In this document: positions 41,969-51,736 of the stretch, in pieces | Layout of the letters: each line of letters begins with the position of its first letter | Numbering within the stretch: the stretch's first letter is position 1 | Source: JAJZQZ01 sp963790415 | GTDB lineage: Bacteria; Actinomycetota; Thermoleophilia; RBG-16-64-13 | DNA length: 64,000 bases | Assembly (NCBI GenBank): GCA_963790415.1 | Contig: CAWBOK010000001.1 | Location: 310,001 to 374,000, forward strand | Reading direction: 5' to 3' | The notes under the pieces: generated by a model | Told to the model about the DNA's origin: nothing | The model's input: the letters and a program-made list of their open reading frames with translations, nothing else | Databases searched by the model: none | Program-made: the position numbers and the translations under genes

Positions 41969-44645
41969 ATGAAGAAGAGCGTGCGCATCGTGTTCCGCGG
42001 ACCGGCGGGGATCGACCGGAGTCCGACTGCTGGTCGCCTGGTTCCTGACCCTCATCGGAGTGCTCGCGATGGCGGGCATCGCTGCCGCGGGACCTGTCCC
42101 CGGCGGTACGCTCGACCCCACGAGCATCCCCAAGTACGAGGAACCGCTCATCATCCCCCCGCAGATGCCACAGAGTGGCACGAAGCCGTTGCCCGGTGGT
42201 GGGACCGCGGACTACTTCGAGATCGCCATGCGGCAATTCCAGCAGTACATCCTGCCCCAAGCCTGGTCGCTGGCCAATGCCATAGACCCGACCACCGTCT
42301 GGAGTTACGGATCGATTGACCATCCCGGCACGGTGGCCGAAGGAGGTACGTTCAACTACCCCGGCTTCACCATCGAGGCCACAGTCGACCGGCCGACTCG
42401 CATCAAGTGGATCAACGACTTGGTCGATGAGAACGGCAACTACCTGCCCCATCTGCTGCCGGTGGACCAGACGATCCACTGGGCCAACCCAGCGGGCGGT
42501 GCGGACATGCGTGACGGCCATGGACACTCACAAGACCCGTACACCGGCCCGGTCCCCATGGTGACCCACGTGCACGGTGCCCACACGACGGACGACAGCG
42601 ACGGGTTCACCGAGGCCTGGTATCTCCCCGCAGCCAAGAACATCCCGGCCGGCTACGCGACCGTAGGCTCGAAGTACGACGGTTTCAAGGCCCAATGGGA
42701 GTCGTACTGGGGACAGGAGTGGAAGCCGGGGGAAGCGGTCTTCCAATACCCCAACGACAGCGACGCGGAGACGCTCTGGTACCACGACCATTCGCTAGGC
42801 ATGACGCGGGTGAACGTCTATGCCGGCCCTGCGGGCTTCTATCTGCTGCGGGGAGGCCCGAACGACCTGCCCGAAGGAGTGCTGCCCGGTCCCGCTCCAA
42901 AAGCCGGAGACCCCGCCGGAACCCGCTATCGGGAGATCCCGATCGCCATTCAAGACCGCTCGTTCAACGCCGACGGCTCGCTCTTCTACCCCAGCGACCG
43001 GGCCTTCTTCGAAGGGCTTGAGGAGGACGAGCTCGACATCCCCTTCGACCCCGAAGACGCCATCGGGGGCATGAGCGACGTGGCACCGATCTGGAACCCT
43101 GAGTTCTTCGGCAACACGATGGTGGTCAACGGGCGCACGTGGCCCTATCTGGAAGTCGAGCAGGCCCGCTATCGGTTCCGTCTCCTCAACGGCACCCAAG
43201 GGCGATTCGTCATCTTGAAGCTCAGTAACGGCCAACCCTTCTGGCAGATCGGCGCCGAGCAGGGCTTCTTGAGCGAGCCCGTCCAACTCGACCAGCTCCT
43301 GATGGGCCCCGCGGAACGCGCGGACGTCATCGTGGACTTCTCGAACGTGCCGGTGGGCACGCAGGTCATTCTCCAGAACATCGGCCCGGATGAGCCATTT
43401 GGCGGCGGAGAATCGGGCGATGCGTTCGAACCGGCGGATCCCGGCACCACCGGCCAGGTGATGCAGTTCCGCGTCGGTCCGGCCCAGTCCCCAGACACGA
43501 GCGTCGCTCCGGCGCAGCTCGAGTTGCCCGCGCTTGCTCAGCTGGGGGAGCCGGACACCGTGCGGAAGCTCAGCTTGAACGAGGCCGATTCCGAGACCGT
43601 GTTTGTGAGCGAGGACGATGACGGCACGATCGAACTCGACGAGGAGGGCGAGCCCTTCGGACCCACCGAGGCCCTGCTCGGGACCCTCGACGGCGGCGGC
43701 AACCCTGTGATTCTGGGCTGGGACAACCCGATCACCGAGCTGCCCAAGCTGGGAGACACCGAGGTCTGGGAGATCCACAACTTCACCGCCGACGCCCACC
43801 CGATCCATATCCACCTGGTCAAGCACGTGGTGGTCAACCGCGAGATCATCTCCGCCGACTCGCCCAACTACGACCCGGTCACCTCCCCTATCGGTACGGT
43901 CCGAGGACCTGAAGCCTGGGAGACCGGCTACAAGGACACCGTGACCGTCTATCCCGGCGAGGTCACGCGTGTCAAGGCATTCTTCGACGTGGCCGGACTG
44001 TACGTGTGGCACTGTCACATCGTGGAGCACGAGGACAACGAGATGATGCGCCCGTACGAGGTGCTCGGTACCAACCCCGCCCCGATGTCCATATCGTTCA
44101 GTGACGTGGCCACCGAACACGAGTTCTACGACTCGATCCAGTATCTCGCCCGCCAGGGGATAGTGGAGGGCTTCGACGACGGAACGTTCGGGCTGTACTC
44201 ACCCGTGACGAGGGCTCACATGGCGAAGATGGCCTCGCTGAGCTTCGGCTACCACACCGACCCTATCGACGGGCCGAACGACCCCGCGTTCACCGACGTC
44301 GTCTATGACGGGAATAGCTACCCCTACGACTACGTGCAAGAGGCGGCGTCTGCCGGCCTCGTGGAGGGCTATGTGGGCGGCACGTTCGGGCCGTACGACT
44401 CCCTGACACGCATCCAGTTGGTCCGGGTGTTGGTGCGGGCCTCCGGCGACGAGCTGGCCCAGCCCCCCGCGGGTTTTGACCATGGCTTTACCGACGTGGA
44501 CCCCGCCGATGATGCGACGTTGAACGTGGCTGTGTTCAACGACCTGGTCAGCGGCAAGACCGCCACTCTGTTCGCCCCATACGAGGTCGCGACCCGCGGC
44601 CACGCGGCCGAGATACTCGCGGGCACGCTGAAGATCGTGGAGTAG
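41969..44645 (+). CDS. SLH-anchored multicopper oxidase (CotA/bilirubin-oxidase-like), one frameshift in the signal peptide
   Basis: ATG 41969 (GAGGGGG upstream) begins MKKSVRIVFRG; one extra base near 42012 must be removed to join it to VRLLVAWFLTLIGVLAMAG, completing a signal peptide. The mature enzyme has all copper motifs: THVHGAHT, WYHDHSLG, HPIHIHLVKH and the T1/trinuclear WHCHIVEHEDNEMMRP. After ~690 residues three SLH repeats follow (SFSDVATEHEFYDSIQYLAR, then GIVEGFDDGTFGLYSPVTRA, AFTDVVYDGNSYPYDYVQEA, GFTDVDPADD), fixing it to the cell wall. ~891 residues when corrected. It would oxidise phenols or metals such as Mn(II) with O2 at the surface; substrate not determined by sequence. 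Confidence 0.9.
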
Positions 44646-44656
44646 ACGACATGTTG

Positions 44657-44690
44657 GGGGCGCCTGTCGCGATGCCGCGACGGGCGCCCC
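44657..44690 (+). terminator. strong intrinsic-type hairpin after the oxidase gene
   Basis: GGGGCGCCTGTCGC and GCGACGGGCGCCCC form 14 pairs (one G-U) around the loop GATGCC, 11 bases after the stop, followed by TCCCCTC rather than a T-run. Confidence 0.75.
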
Positions 44691-44779
44691 TCCCCTCGCG
44701 AATCTCATCGTCGGCGCTCTGATACATCACTACACCTCATTGTGTTATCATGCTTACACTCGACGCGGGAGGGGTAGCC

Positions 44780-45052
44780 ATGATTCGCACACAGATCCAG
44801 CTGAGGGATGACCAGGCGGAGCAGTTGCGCGACCTCGCTGCCCAGGAAGGCATCTCCATGGCCGAACTCGTGCGCCAGGGCGTGGACCGTCTTCTTCGCG
44901 AGGCGTCGGGCACCCGACATTCGGGAACCCGTCTGGACGCACTCACCGTCGCCGGGAGGTTCGACTCGGGCGTGCCGGGCATAGCTCGACACCATGACGA
45001 CGAGTTGGCCGACGCCTACCTGGGAACGCCTCCGCCCGAAGCGAGAAGCTGA
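44780..45052 (+). CDS. vapB: ribbon-helix-helix antitoxin
   Basis: About 90 residues from ATG 44780 (GGGAGGGG upstream). RHH core: MIRTQIQLRDDQAEQLRDLA then QEGISMAELVRQGVDRLL. A 40-residue tail ends DDELADAYLGTPPP, typical of PIN-binding tails. It precedes a PIN-domain gene by 13 bases. TGATA/TATCA inverted sequences at 44725-44749 may be the operator. Confidence 0.85.
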   Translation: MIRTQIQLRDDQAEQLRDLAAQEGISMAELVRQGVDRLLREASGTRHSGTRLDALTVAGRFDSGVPGIARHHDDELADAYLGTPPPEARS

Positions 45053-45065
45053 CGCCCTGAACGCG

Positions 45066-45486
45066 ATGCCCGTGAACCCGGCCTCTCCCTGCTTCCTCGA
45101 CAGCTCGGCCCTCTACGCTCTGTTCGATCGGGCCCAAGAAGAGAACCGGCAGGTCACCTCTGCGTGGGGCGAGCTGGTCAGCTCCGACGCTCCCTTGGTA
45201 ACGAGCAACTACGTCCTCGTCGAGCTAACGGCCCTGCTTCAGCGCCGTTTGGGTCTGGAAGCGGTAGAAGCACTGGCCGATTTCGTGCTGCCCTTCCTGG
45301 AGCGTCATCTGGATCGATCAGGAGATTCACGGCCGCGCCCTCTCCATCCTTCAAGCCACCCGCCGCCGCGACCTGAGCATGGTCGACTGTTCCAGCTTCG
45401 CCCTGATGCGGGGACGGGGGATCCGCCGCGCGTTCGCGCTGGACGGTCATTTCGCCGAGCAGGGCTTCGACTGCCTGCCTGAGTAG
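45066..45486 (+). pseudogene. vapC: VapC-type PIN toxin with one-base frameshift
   Basis: The first frame has the PIN start FLDSSALYALFDRAQEEN, TSNYVLVELTALLQRR and ends in shadow after FLERHL. One extra base near 45303 separates it from the other half, VIWIDQEIHGRALSIL, RRRDLSMVDCSSFALMRGRG and FAEQGFDCLPE, stop TAG 45484-45486. Corrected length 139 residues, normal for VapC. All acidic residues survive. Confidence 0.82.
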
Positions 45487-45539
45487 CGGGTCTGCCGCTT
45501 CTCTGCTCCGGCCGGCACGTCTCCGGCTCGCGGAATCTC

Positions 45540-45953
45540 TCATAGTCGAGCGGCGAACTCCGCCGGCGACAGCACCGAAAACCGATCGCGTAGCTCGAGA
45601 AGGTGCTGATCCCCGCTCACCAGCACCTCCGCGCCCGACCGCCGCAGCGCGGACAAGAGATGGGCGTCCGCGGGGTCCCGGAGTCCCTCGAAGACATCGG
45701 CGGCTTCGAGCAGAGGCACTATCTCGGACTTCAGGCGCAGAAGAAGGATGAATCGTTGAATCTCCTCGCTGCCCCACGAAAGCCGCCGTGCGATCTTCGG
45801 GTATCGAAGTACAGCCGCGATTTCTTCCAACTGTCGCTCGGAGAGAACAAGCTCGAAGCCACCGTCTCTCCAACTCCCGACGATCCGGCCAGGCACACCG
45901 GGTGGGGTGATGAGCCCTGAGACAAGGACGTTCGTGTCGAGAACAACCTTCAC
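45540..45953 (-). CDS. PIN-domain toxin (PIN_3 / putative toxin family)
   Basis: About 137 residues from GTG 45953. VKVVLDTNVLVSGLITPPGV, FELVLSERQLEEIAAVLRYP, VPLLEAADVFEGLRDPADAH and VLVSGDQHLLEL match the COG1569-type PIN family. It follows a Phd-type antitoxin by ten bases. Confidence 0.87.
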   Translation of the reverse strand: MKVVLDTNVLVSGLITPPGVPGRIVGSWRDGGFELVLSERQLEEIAAVLRYPKIARRLSWGSEEIQRFILLLRLKSEIVPLLEAADVFEGLRDPADAHLLSALRRSGAEVLVSGDQHLLELRDRFSVLSPAEFAARL

Positions 45954-45963
45954 GTGTGGATGA

Positions 45964-46245
45964 TTACTCGCCGGAAGCGCGCGCTCGAACCGAGGCAAGA
46001 GCCTCATCCACTTCAGCGGCGACTGCGTCCGAGGACTCCCCTTCATATGCCGCCCGCAACTGCCCGGCCAGACGGTCGAACTCGGCGTCGAGCAGTCGGA
46101 GACGATTGAAGAGCTCGATATCGATGATGGCCGCCACCGGCTTCCCCGCTTTCGTAACGAGGATCGAATCCCCCCGATACTGCACCTCGTTCAGTAGCTC
46201 GCCCAGCTTCTGACGCACCGTCATGGCCGGAGCTTCTCGTAGCAT
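45964..46245 (-). CDS. Phd/YefM-type antitoxin
   Basis: About 93 residues from ATG 46245 with GGGGAGGAC upstream. MLREAPAMTVRQKLGELLNE, RGDSILVTKAGKPVAAIIDI and the helical tail (DAVAAEVDEALASVRARA) fit Phd/YefM. It represses its operon and neutralises the PIN toxin encoded next. Confidence 0.87.
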   Translation of the reverse strand: MLREAPAMTVRQKLGELLNEVQYRGDSILVTKAGKPVAAIIDIELFNRLRLLDAEFDRLAGQLRAAYEGESSDAVAAEVDEALASVRARASGE

Positions 46246-46285
46246 GGCCCGTCCTCCCCGGAAGAGCGACTCTATCAACTACATG

Positions 46286-46313
46286 GATTATATCAGTCAC
46301 AGCGATTACATCA
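46286..46313 (-). promoter_or_regulatory. promoter -10 and direct repeats upstream of the phd-pin pair
   Basis: On the minus strand TATAAT (46292-46287) is a consensus -10. On the plus strand GATTATATCA and GATTACATCA are direct repeats 18 bases apart, likely antitoxin binding sites over the promoter. Confidence 0.6.
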
Positions 46314-46377
46314 GCCGCGCGCCGGCATCGCTTGACTCGGACCCCAGCCCGTACTACACTGCAATACATAGTACAGT

Positions 46378-46394
46378 GCATTACACAGTAATGC
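46378..46394. promoter_or_regulatory. PadR operator-like inverted repeat
   Basis: GCATTAC-ACA-GTAATGC, seven-base perfect arms, ending eight bases before the first possible PadR start; upstream GCAATACATAGTACAGTGCA (46361-46380) adds related half-sites. Autorepression by the downstream PadR protein is likely. Confidence 0.65.
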
Positions 46395-46422
46395 GCAGCG
46401 CATGCAGGAGGTCACAAGCCGC

Positions 46423-46761
46423 GTGGACAGCTTCTCGTCGTGGGTGACTCAGCTCCGCAAGGGGGTGGTCGAGCTGCTCGTCCTCCGCCTGCTGGCGGCC
46501 AGGGGACCCCTTCACGGCTATGCCATCGCGCGTGACCTGCAGGAGATCGGCGAGACGGTCGCAGGAGAGAGCACCGTCTATCCTCTGCTCAAGCGACTGG
46601 AGGCGGAGGGTCTGGTGGAGGGCTCGTGGTCGGCCGAGGGCGACACCCCGCCCCGCAAGTACTACGTCGTGACCGCGGCCGGCGATGCGTTCGTGATCAA
46701 GGCCGCCGAGCAGTGGCGCGCTCTCAACGAAGCGATGAGGGTCTTGGAAGAGGAGGCGTGA
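46423..46761 (+). CDS. PadR-family transcriptional regulator
   Basis: About 112 residues from GTG 46423 (AGGAGG 11 bases upstream; an ATG at 46402 would include the RBS in the frame). Winged helix: TQLRKGVVELLVLRLLAARG, LHGYAIARDLQEIG, ESTVYPLLKRLEAEGLVEGS and RKYYVVTAAGDAFV. Its TGA overlaps the next start, so it controls the membrane protein gene that follows, as usual for PadR/HAAS pairs. Confidence 0.92.
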   Translation: MDSFSSWVTQLRKGVVELLVLRLLAARGPLHGYAIARDLQEIGETVAGESTVYPLLKRLEAEGLVEGSWSAEGDTPPRKYYVVTAAGDAFVIKAAEQWRALNEAMRVLEEEA

Positions 46762-47879
46762 TGGTATCCGGGGATGACGCGAACTCCCGCATAGGCGACT
46801 ACCTGGCGCGACTCGAGGCTGCCTTGGAGGTGCTCGGACCTTCCGAGGCTGCCGACACGACCGCGGAGATAGGTTCGTACTTGGCTCAGGCGGATGCCGA
46901 CGATCGGCTCGACTCCCAGCTGGAGACCCTGGGGGCCCCGGAGTCACTTGCCGCCGGAATCCTGGCCGAGCGGGGCCTACTACCTACGGCCGTCTCCACC
47001 GCACCGGCTCCCTGGGTCCGCAGGACCTTGGCCGCACTGATCGACGCGGTCGTGGCGGTCATGCCATTGGTACTGCTGTTTCCGCTGGTCGTGGGCGTGC
47101 CGCTCTTCGTTGCCACGGGCGGAGAGTTCCGGTGGCGGCTGCCCCTCCTACTCGTGGCAGCGCTCCTCCTGGGCGTGACGGTGGCGTGGGCTATCCGCTA
47201 TTGGCGCAACCGCACACGCGGGGGTGGTCGTGCCAGCGTGGGTATGGTGATCACAGGACTGCGGGCCGTACGGGCAGGGGGAGACATGCGGATCATGCGG
47301 ACCGCGTCCATCCCAGGAGGCGCGCACCGAGTCTGGAGGCGCGCGGGAGCGATCGCCACGTTTCTCGGCGCCCTCGCCATGATCTTCCTGTTCACCGTCT
47401 CCGTCGTCGACGCTGTGACGAACACCCGGGATTCTTCGCGCGAGCGGGACATCCGGGCCGCGACAGAGGACGCGGGCGGCGCCGCGGCGACGGTCTCGGG
47501 TCTGGGCGCGGCCGTCGTCGAGCTCGTCGGGAGTGATCCTGCCGGGACAACAGAGCCGGGGACGACCTTCGGGCCGGTCCTCGAGGGCCAGGCGATCGGG
47601 CAGGGGACCGACCTCGTGCGCTCGGCGCGCGAGAACCAGGCGTGGGCCTATGAGATCTACGGAGTGTCCGACGCCATCTACGACCGGACCGACGACCTCT
47701 CACTCTCGGATGGGACCTTCGTGGTACACGCCGCCGAGCGAGGCACGCAGTATCGACCGATACAGTTCACCGTGCGGAAGACCGTAACGGTGATCCAACA
47801 AGACGCCAACAGCGCCTCGTGGGAGACGTCCTACCGCATCACCGACGTCCAGGTCGGCGAGCCCTTCGACGCGCCGTAG
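46761..47879 (+). CDS. HAAS-domain membrane protein with RDD-like segment
   Basis: 372 residues. N-terminal HAAS/DUF1700-type signalling helix bundle (YLARLEAALEVLGPSEAADT), then an RDD-like start (WVRRTLAALIDAVVAVMP), about four transmembrane helices in total, and a ~170-residue extracytoplasmic C-terminal domain (GLGAAVVELVGSDP, YGVSDAIYDRTDDLSL). HAAS proteins are typically controlled by an adjacent PadR. Function unknown. Confidence 0.78.
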   Translation: MVSGDDANSRIGDYLARLEAALEVLGPSEAADTTAEIGSYLAQADADDRLDSQLETLGAPESLAAGILAERGLLPTAVSTAPAPWVRRTLAALIDAVVAVMPLVLLFPLVVGVPLFVATGGEFRWRLPLLLVAALLLGVTVAWAIRYWRNRTRGGGRASVGMVITGLRAVRAGGDMRIMRTASIPGGAHRVWRRAGAIATFLGALAMIFLFTVSVVDAVTNTRDSSRERDIRAATEDAGGAAATVSGLGAAVVELVGSDPAGTTEPGTTFGPVLEGQAIGQGTDLVRSARENQAWAYEIYGVSDAIYDRTDDLSLSDGTFVVHAAERGTQYRPIQFTVRKTVTVIQQDANSASWETSYRITDVQVGEPFDAP

Positions 47880-47903
47880 CGGTCAGGCTTCCGCCCGATG
47901 CCC

Positions 47904-48323
47904 CTACAGCGCCCGCATGCGGTTGTTCTTGGCGTTGTGCTCCACCTCGGCGAGCCCCAGGGCTTCGAGGAGGGGCGGCACGTAGTTGGCGAACCGCCCT
48001 CGCAGACCCTTCTTGAGCCCGTACCATCCGCCCACGGGGTTGTCCGCTGAGCGCGCCCAGGCCTCGACCGTGCCGTCCTTGGCCGGCTTCTGCTCGTCGG
48101 CGCTGCCGAGAGGCATCCAGTCGCCGTTCGCCTTCAGCATCGCGTGCAGGTCCTCGATCGCCCGGAGGTGGTAGCGGAGCTCGGTGCTGCCGACGATGCA
48201 GACGAGAGCCGGCGGATCGGCCGCTTCGTCTTTGAACAACCGGTACTCCGACGTCCCACTCGGCGTCAGCAGCACCCAGGGATCGTCGCGGGTGCCCGTT
48301 CCTTTGCCATCTGTCATGACCAT
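47904..48323 (-). CDS. DUF6855 protein
   Basis: 139 residues. GTRDDPWVLLTPSGTSEYRL, DPPALVCIVGSTELRYHLRA, ADEQKPAKDGTVEAWARS and GWYGLKKGLRGRFANYVPPL match the DUF6855 family as I remember it. Likely cytosolic; unknown function. The last ~23 bases of the gene are repeated at 51594-51617. GAGAGG precedes the ATG. Confidence 0.75.
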   Translation of the reverse strand: MVMTDGKGTGTRDDPWVLLTPSGTSEYRLFKDEAADPPALVCIVGSTELRYHLRAIEDLHAMLKANGDWMPLGSADEQKPAKDGTVEAWARSADNPVGGWYGLKKGLRGRFANYVPPLLEALGLAEVEHNAKNNRMRAL

Positions 48324-48496
48324 GTCGACCGACCTCTCTTTGTGTCCCGCCGGCCCGACCTTGTGTTCGAGGCCGCGACGGCGAAGTATCGATGTGGCGT
48401 TGTAGTGTTATACCCATATCCGGCCGATCTACGAGCGCCGGCTCGCCGTTTGAGGTAGTCTGGCGGCTGTGGCGCCGGTGGACTGGGGGTCGATCA

Positions 48497-49434
48497 GTGA
48501 GCCGACCGCGGTTGGGTTTCATAGGTCTGGGCATCATGGGGGCTCCGATGGCCGGCCACCTCGCCCGCGCGGGCTATCCGCTCACGGTGCACGACATCGA
48601 CCGGGCGAAGGCGGACCTGGTCGCGGTCGAGCACGACGGCGTCCAGGTCGCGAACACACCGCGCGCCGTCGCGGAAGCCTCGGATATCGTGATCACGATG
48701 CTGCCTTCCGGGGCGTACGTGCGCGGCGTCGCCCTGGGCGAGACGGGCCTGATAGAGGGCTTCCAGCCCGGCGCGTTGCTCCTCGACACCTCGTCGAGCG
48801 AGCCCTGGCTCACGGTCGAGACCGCCGCGGCGCTCGCGGCGCGCGGCGTGGACATGGTCGACGCGCCTGTCTCCGGCGCCGGGCCGGCGCGGAGGCGGCC
48901 GAGCTCGTGTTCATGGTGGGGGGTGCGGCGGAGTCCGTGGTGCGCGTCTCGCCCCTGCTCGAGGTCCTGGGCAAGCAGGTGTTCCATCTTGGCCCCGTCG
49001 GCGCGGGACACGCGATGAAGTGCATCAACAATCTCATCACCGCCCTGACGTTCATGGCGACGGCGGAAGGCCTCACCATCGGGGCGCGCTTCGGCCTCGA
49101 CCTGGAGGTCATGACCGACGTGCTGAACGCCTCCACCGGGATGTCGTGGATCAGTCGGACTCACATCAAGCAGCGCATCATCAGCCGAGCTTTCGACGAC
49201 CCCTTCAAGCTCGAGCTGATGGTGAAGGACGTGGGCATCGGATTGGAGCTCGCGCGCCGCCAGGGGCTGCCTCTGCCGCTTGCGACTCTAGGCGGCGATC
49301 TCTGGCAGGCTGCCGAGCGCTACGCGGACGCAGGCGCCAGCATCAGCGAGATGGTGCGCTGGCTCGAGCACAACACCGGCACCACGATCGCATCGAGCGG
49401 GTCCCCGCAGCCGACCGCCGAGCCCGCGCGATGA
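48497..49434 (+). pseudogene. 3-hydroxyisobutyrate dehydrogenase-like (GarR/MmsB family), one frameshift
   Basis: GTG 48497 with GGGGGT six bases upstream. First frame: LGFIGLGIMGAPMAGHLARA, IVITMLPSGAYVRGV and DAPVSGA. After a one-base loss near 48888 the next frame gives GAEAAELVFMVGGAAESV, GHAMKCINNLITALTFMATA (catalytic Lys) and FKLELMVKDVGIGLELA. Corrected ~312 residues. An NAD(P)-dependent beta-hydroxyacid dehydrogenase. This is the only break in the window best explained by a deletion. Confidence 0.83.
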
Positions 49435-49517
49435 GAGAGGGTGCCGGGCCGTGAGATTCGACTTTCGCGGATCGCCCGTCATCGCGAACCTCGCCGGGTT
49501 CGACTCGGTGCTCGCCG

Positions 49518-49691
49518 TTCGTGACGGTACCCACCACAGCCGGCACCGGCAGCGAGATCTCAGATGGTTCGGTGTGGATCGACGAGGCCGCCCACACCAA
49601 GTTCCTTGTGCTCAGCCTGCGGATCTGCCCGGCCGTCGCGCTGACCGATCCCGAGATGACCCGGTCGATGCCCCCCACGTGGCCGGACTGA
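49518..49691 (+). pseudogene. fragment of an iron-containing alcohol dehydrogenase
   Basis: 57 residues in one frame, TVPTTAGTGSEISDGSVWID and KFLVLSLRICPAVALTDPEM, matching the core of group III alcohol dehydrogenases (compare VPTTAGTGSEVT in the gene at 4697). Neither the N-terminal domain nor the metal-binding C-terminal half is present. Joined upstream to unrelated sequence (49450-49517). Confidence 0.75.
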
Positions 49692-49761
49692 AGACGGCCT
49701 ATGACCAAGGAGAGTACCGGGATGGCCACATACGCACCATCGGACAGATAAGGAGGATCAC

Positions 49762-50262
49762 ATGAGAGAGAGACCCGAGCCCCTCCCTCCCGGCCCCGGC
49801 CAGGAGTCTGTCTGGACGTATCCCCGACCTCCCCGCCTGGAGCGGACCGAACGCCACCTGAAGGTCGTCTTCGCCGGCGAGGTCATCGCCGACACGAGAA
49901 GCGCCTTGCGTGTGCTCGAGACGAGCCACCCACCTGGATACTATCTGCCTTTCGGGGACGTGCGACCGGACGCGCTCGAACCCACGGCGAAGGTCACCTT
50001 CTGCGAGTTCAAGGGAGAGGCCCGCTACTTCACCGTGACCCTGAGCGGACGGCGAGAAGCGAACGCGGCCTGGCACTACCCCAACCCCTTGCCAGGATAC
50101 GAGGCCCTGCGAGGCTACGTGGCCTTCTATCCGGGCAGCATGGATGCATGCTACGTGGACGACGAACTCGCGAGACCCCAGCCCGGGGGCTTCTACGGAG
50201 GCTGGATCACCTCCGACCTCGTCGGGCCGTTCAAGGGAGAGCGCGGCACGGAGTGGTGGTAG
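49762..50262 (+). CDS. DUF427 protein (copy 1)
   Basis: 166 residues, ATG with AGGAGG upstream. ESVWTYPRPPRLERTERHLK, VLETSHPPGYYLP, VTFCEFKGEARYFTV, AWHYPNPLPGYEALRGYVAF and PQPGGFYGGWITSDLVGPFK are the DUF427 signature. Metabolic function unknown. A close second copy lies at 51737-52237. Confidence 0.9.
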   Translation: MRERPEPLPPGPGQESVWTYPRPPRLERTERHLKVVFAGEVIADTRSALRVLETSHPPGYYLPFGDVRPDALEPTAKVTFCEFKGEARYFTVTLSGRREANAAWHYPNPLPGYEALRGYVAFYPGSMDACYVDDELARPQPGGFYGGWITSDLVGPFKGERGTEWW

Positions 50263-50456
50263 GGTCAAGAGGGCGCTGGCCCACGCGCGGCGCGCGACCC
50301 GCGTGGCGAGAGCCGCCACCCTCGTCGAAGCATTACAAACCTCTCATGAGTCCCGCCTCTCTTGCCATTCGCGTGCAGCCGAGATAGCCTGGGCAACGCT
50401 CTCAACCAGTCGCGCGCGACCACCCGCGTTCCCACTCCTACGAAAAGGAGCCGCGC

Positions 50457-51308
50457 ATGAAAGCAGCGAGGCGTTCCTTCTCCGTGCTCTTCCTCGTTCT
50501 TGTCGTCACCTTGGCGTGTGCGGGCGGCATCGCCCACGCCCGCACCTACGACGTCGACGAGACACGGTTCCTTCAGCTCATCAACGACTACCGGGCGCAG
50601 CACGGCCTGGACACCCTCCTGCTCTCGGGAATCGTGTCGGAAGCGGCCGCCCGGCACTCCCTCGACATGGGAACCTACGGTTTCTTCAGCCACACGACCG
50701 AACGCTCGAACTTTTTCCCGGCGGGCTCGTCACCCTGGGATCGCATGGCGTCGATGGGCTACGCCGCCGCGTCGAAGGGCGAGAACATCGCGGCAGGGCA
50801 GCAGACGGCCGAGGAGGTGTTCGATACCTGGCGCAACTCTCCCGCGCACAGTGCGAACATGCTGGGCTCCGCATACCGGGTGATCGGCATCGCGCGGCGG
50901 GTCGTCGCGGGCAGTCACTATGGCGTCTACTGGACGACCGATTTCGGCTCCGTGGTCGACTCGTCCGCCCAGACTCCCGTGGCCGCGGCCCAGGTCGGTC
51001 CCTTCTCCGATGTGACCAAAGACGATCTCGAGCTCTGGGAAGCCGCCGCCTACGTCAAACGTCAAGGGCTCTTTGAAGGCTACCCCTCCGGAGCCCTCGG
51101 GTGCTGGGACTCCATGACGCACCGCCACATCGCGCTGGTCCTCGACCGGGCCGGTCTCGGATCGCGCGCAGATTGGCTTCAGGACGGCTCCCCGGCCACC
51201 CGGGGCGAGGTGATGGCCGCATTCCCGGGGCTCGAGTGGAACAGCGGGCGAGAGAGCGAGCAGATGGTGCGCTCGCAGGTGGTCCGGCTACTCTACCGAG
51301 CCCGGTAG
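50457..51308 (+). CDS. secreted CAP-domain (SCP/YkwD-like) protein with SLH end
   Basis: 283 residues. Signal peptide (SVLFLVLVVTLACAGGIAHA), then a CAP domain: LQLINDYRAQHGLDTLLLSG, HSLDMGTYGFFSHTTERS, GENIAAGQQTAEEV and WRNSPAHSANMLGSAYRVIG (conserved His, Glu residues). The last ~100 residues are one SLH-like repeat plus a degenerate one (GPFSDVTKDDLELWEAAAYV). Probably wall-anchored; bacterial CAP proteins have unclear roles (spore/biofilm associated). Confidence 0.88.
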   Translation: MKAARRSFSVLFLVLVVTLACAGGIAHARTYDVDETRFLQLINDYRAQHGLDTLLLSGIVSEAAARHSLDMGTYGFFSHTTERSNFFPAGSSPWDRMASMGYAAASKGENIAAGQQTAEEVFDTWRNSPAHSANMLGSAYRVIGIARRVVAGSHYGVYWTTDFGSVVDSSAQTPVAAAQVGPFSDVTKDDLELWEAAAYVKRQGLFEGYPSGALGCWDSMTHRHIALVLDRAGLGSRADWLQDGSPATRGEVMAAFPGLEWNSGRESEQMVRSQVVRLLYRAR

Positions 51309-51309
51309 G

Positions 51310-51565
51310 ACGGTCAGCCGGTCGCGTCGGACGCCCGAAGCTCGGGCCAGGTGTCTTCCAACAGTTCGACGTCGAGGACGAAGACCTCGACGGTGCACGT
51401 GCCACCCACTTCCGGTACTGATACGTGCCGACGGAACCCGACCGGACGCTCCCCCGGGCGCCGGCCTCTTCCCACGCACTGTTCGCGGACGACTCGGCGG
51501 GCTCGACGACGCCTCTGGGGACCACCCACCGTTTCCCGCTGCGCGATGTGATCCCCCATGCCGTG
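51310..51565 (-). pseudogene. partial decayed copy of the Nudix gene
   Basis: Reads GKRWVVPRGVVEPAES, SANSAWEEAGARGSVR and VGTYQYRKW, then after a one-base loss GGTCTVEVFVLDVELLEDTW, and stops. This parallels residues ~55-135 of the intact Nudix hydrolase at 40703. The N-terminal part and end are missing. It sits between the CAP gene and the second DUF427 copy. Confidence 0.82.
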
Positions 51566-51593
51566 CGCCGAACACGCGTCCATCCCCGACTCC

Positions 51594-51617
51594 GATGCCC
51601 CTACAGCGCCCGCATGC
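51594..51617. repeat. copy of the 3' end of the DUF6855 gene
   Basis: GATGCCCCTACAGCGCCCGC continuing to ATGC is identical to 47896-47919, the stop-codon region of the DUF6855 gene. An isolated 24-bp match next to other gene fragments points to past recombination. Confidence 0.7.
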
Positions 51618-51736
51618 AACAGCGTCCAAAGTCGATTCAATCCACGAGCACGTTTTGACGATACTGTTGTCGATCTGGTGAAGCGTCTGACCTAGGAGGG
51701 GCATGCCACGCGGCGGTGACAGACACGGAGGACGAG

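Noticed and set aside
42795..44120. A 441-residue minus-strand frame inside the multicopper oxidase
   Set aside because: Antisense shadow (His/Val/Gly-rich) of a gene with intact copper motifs.
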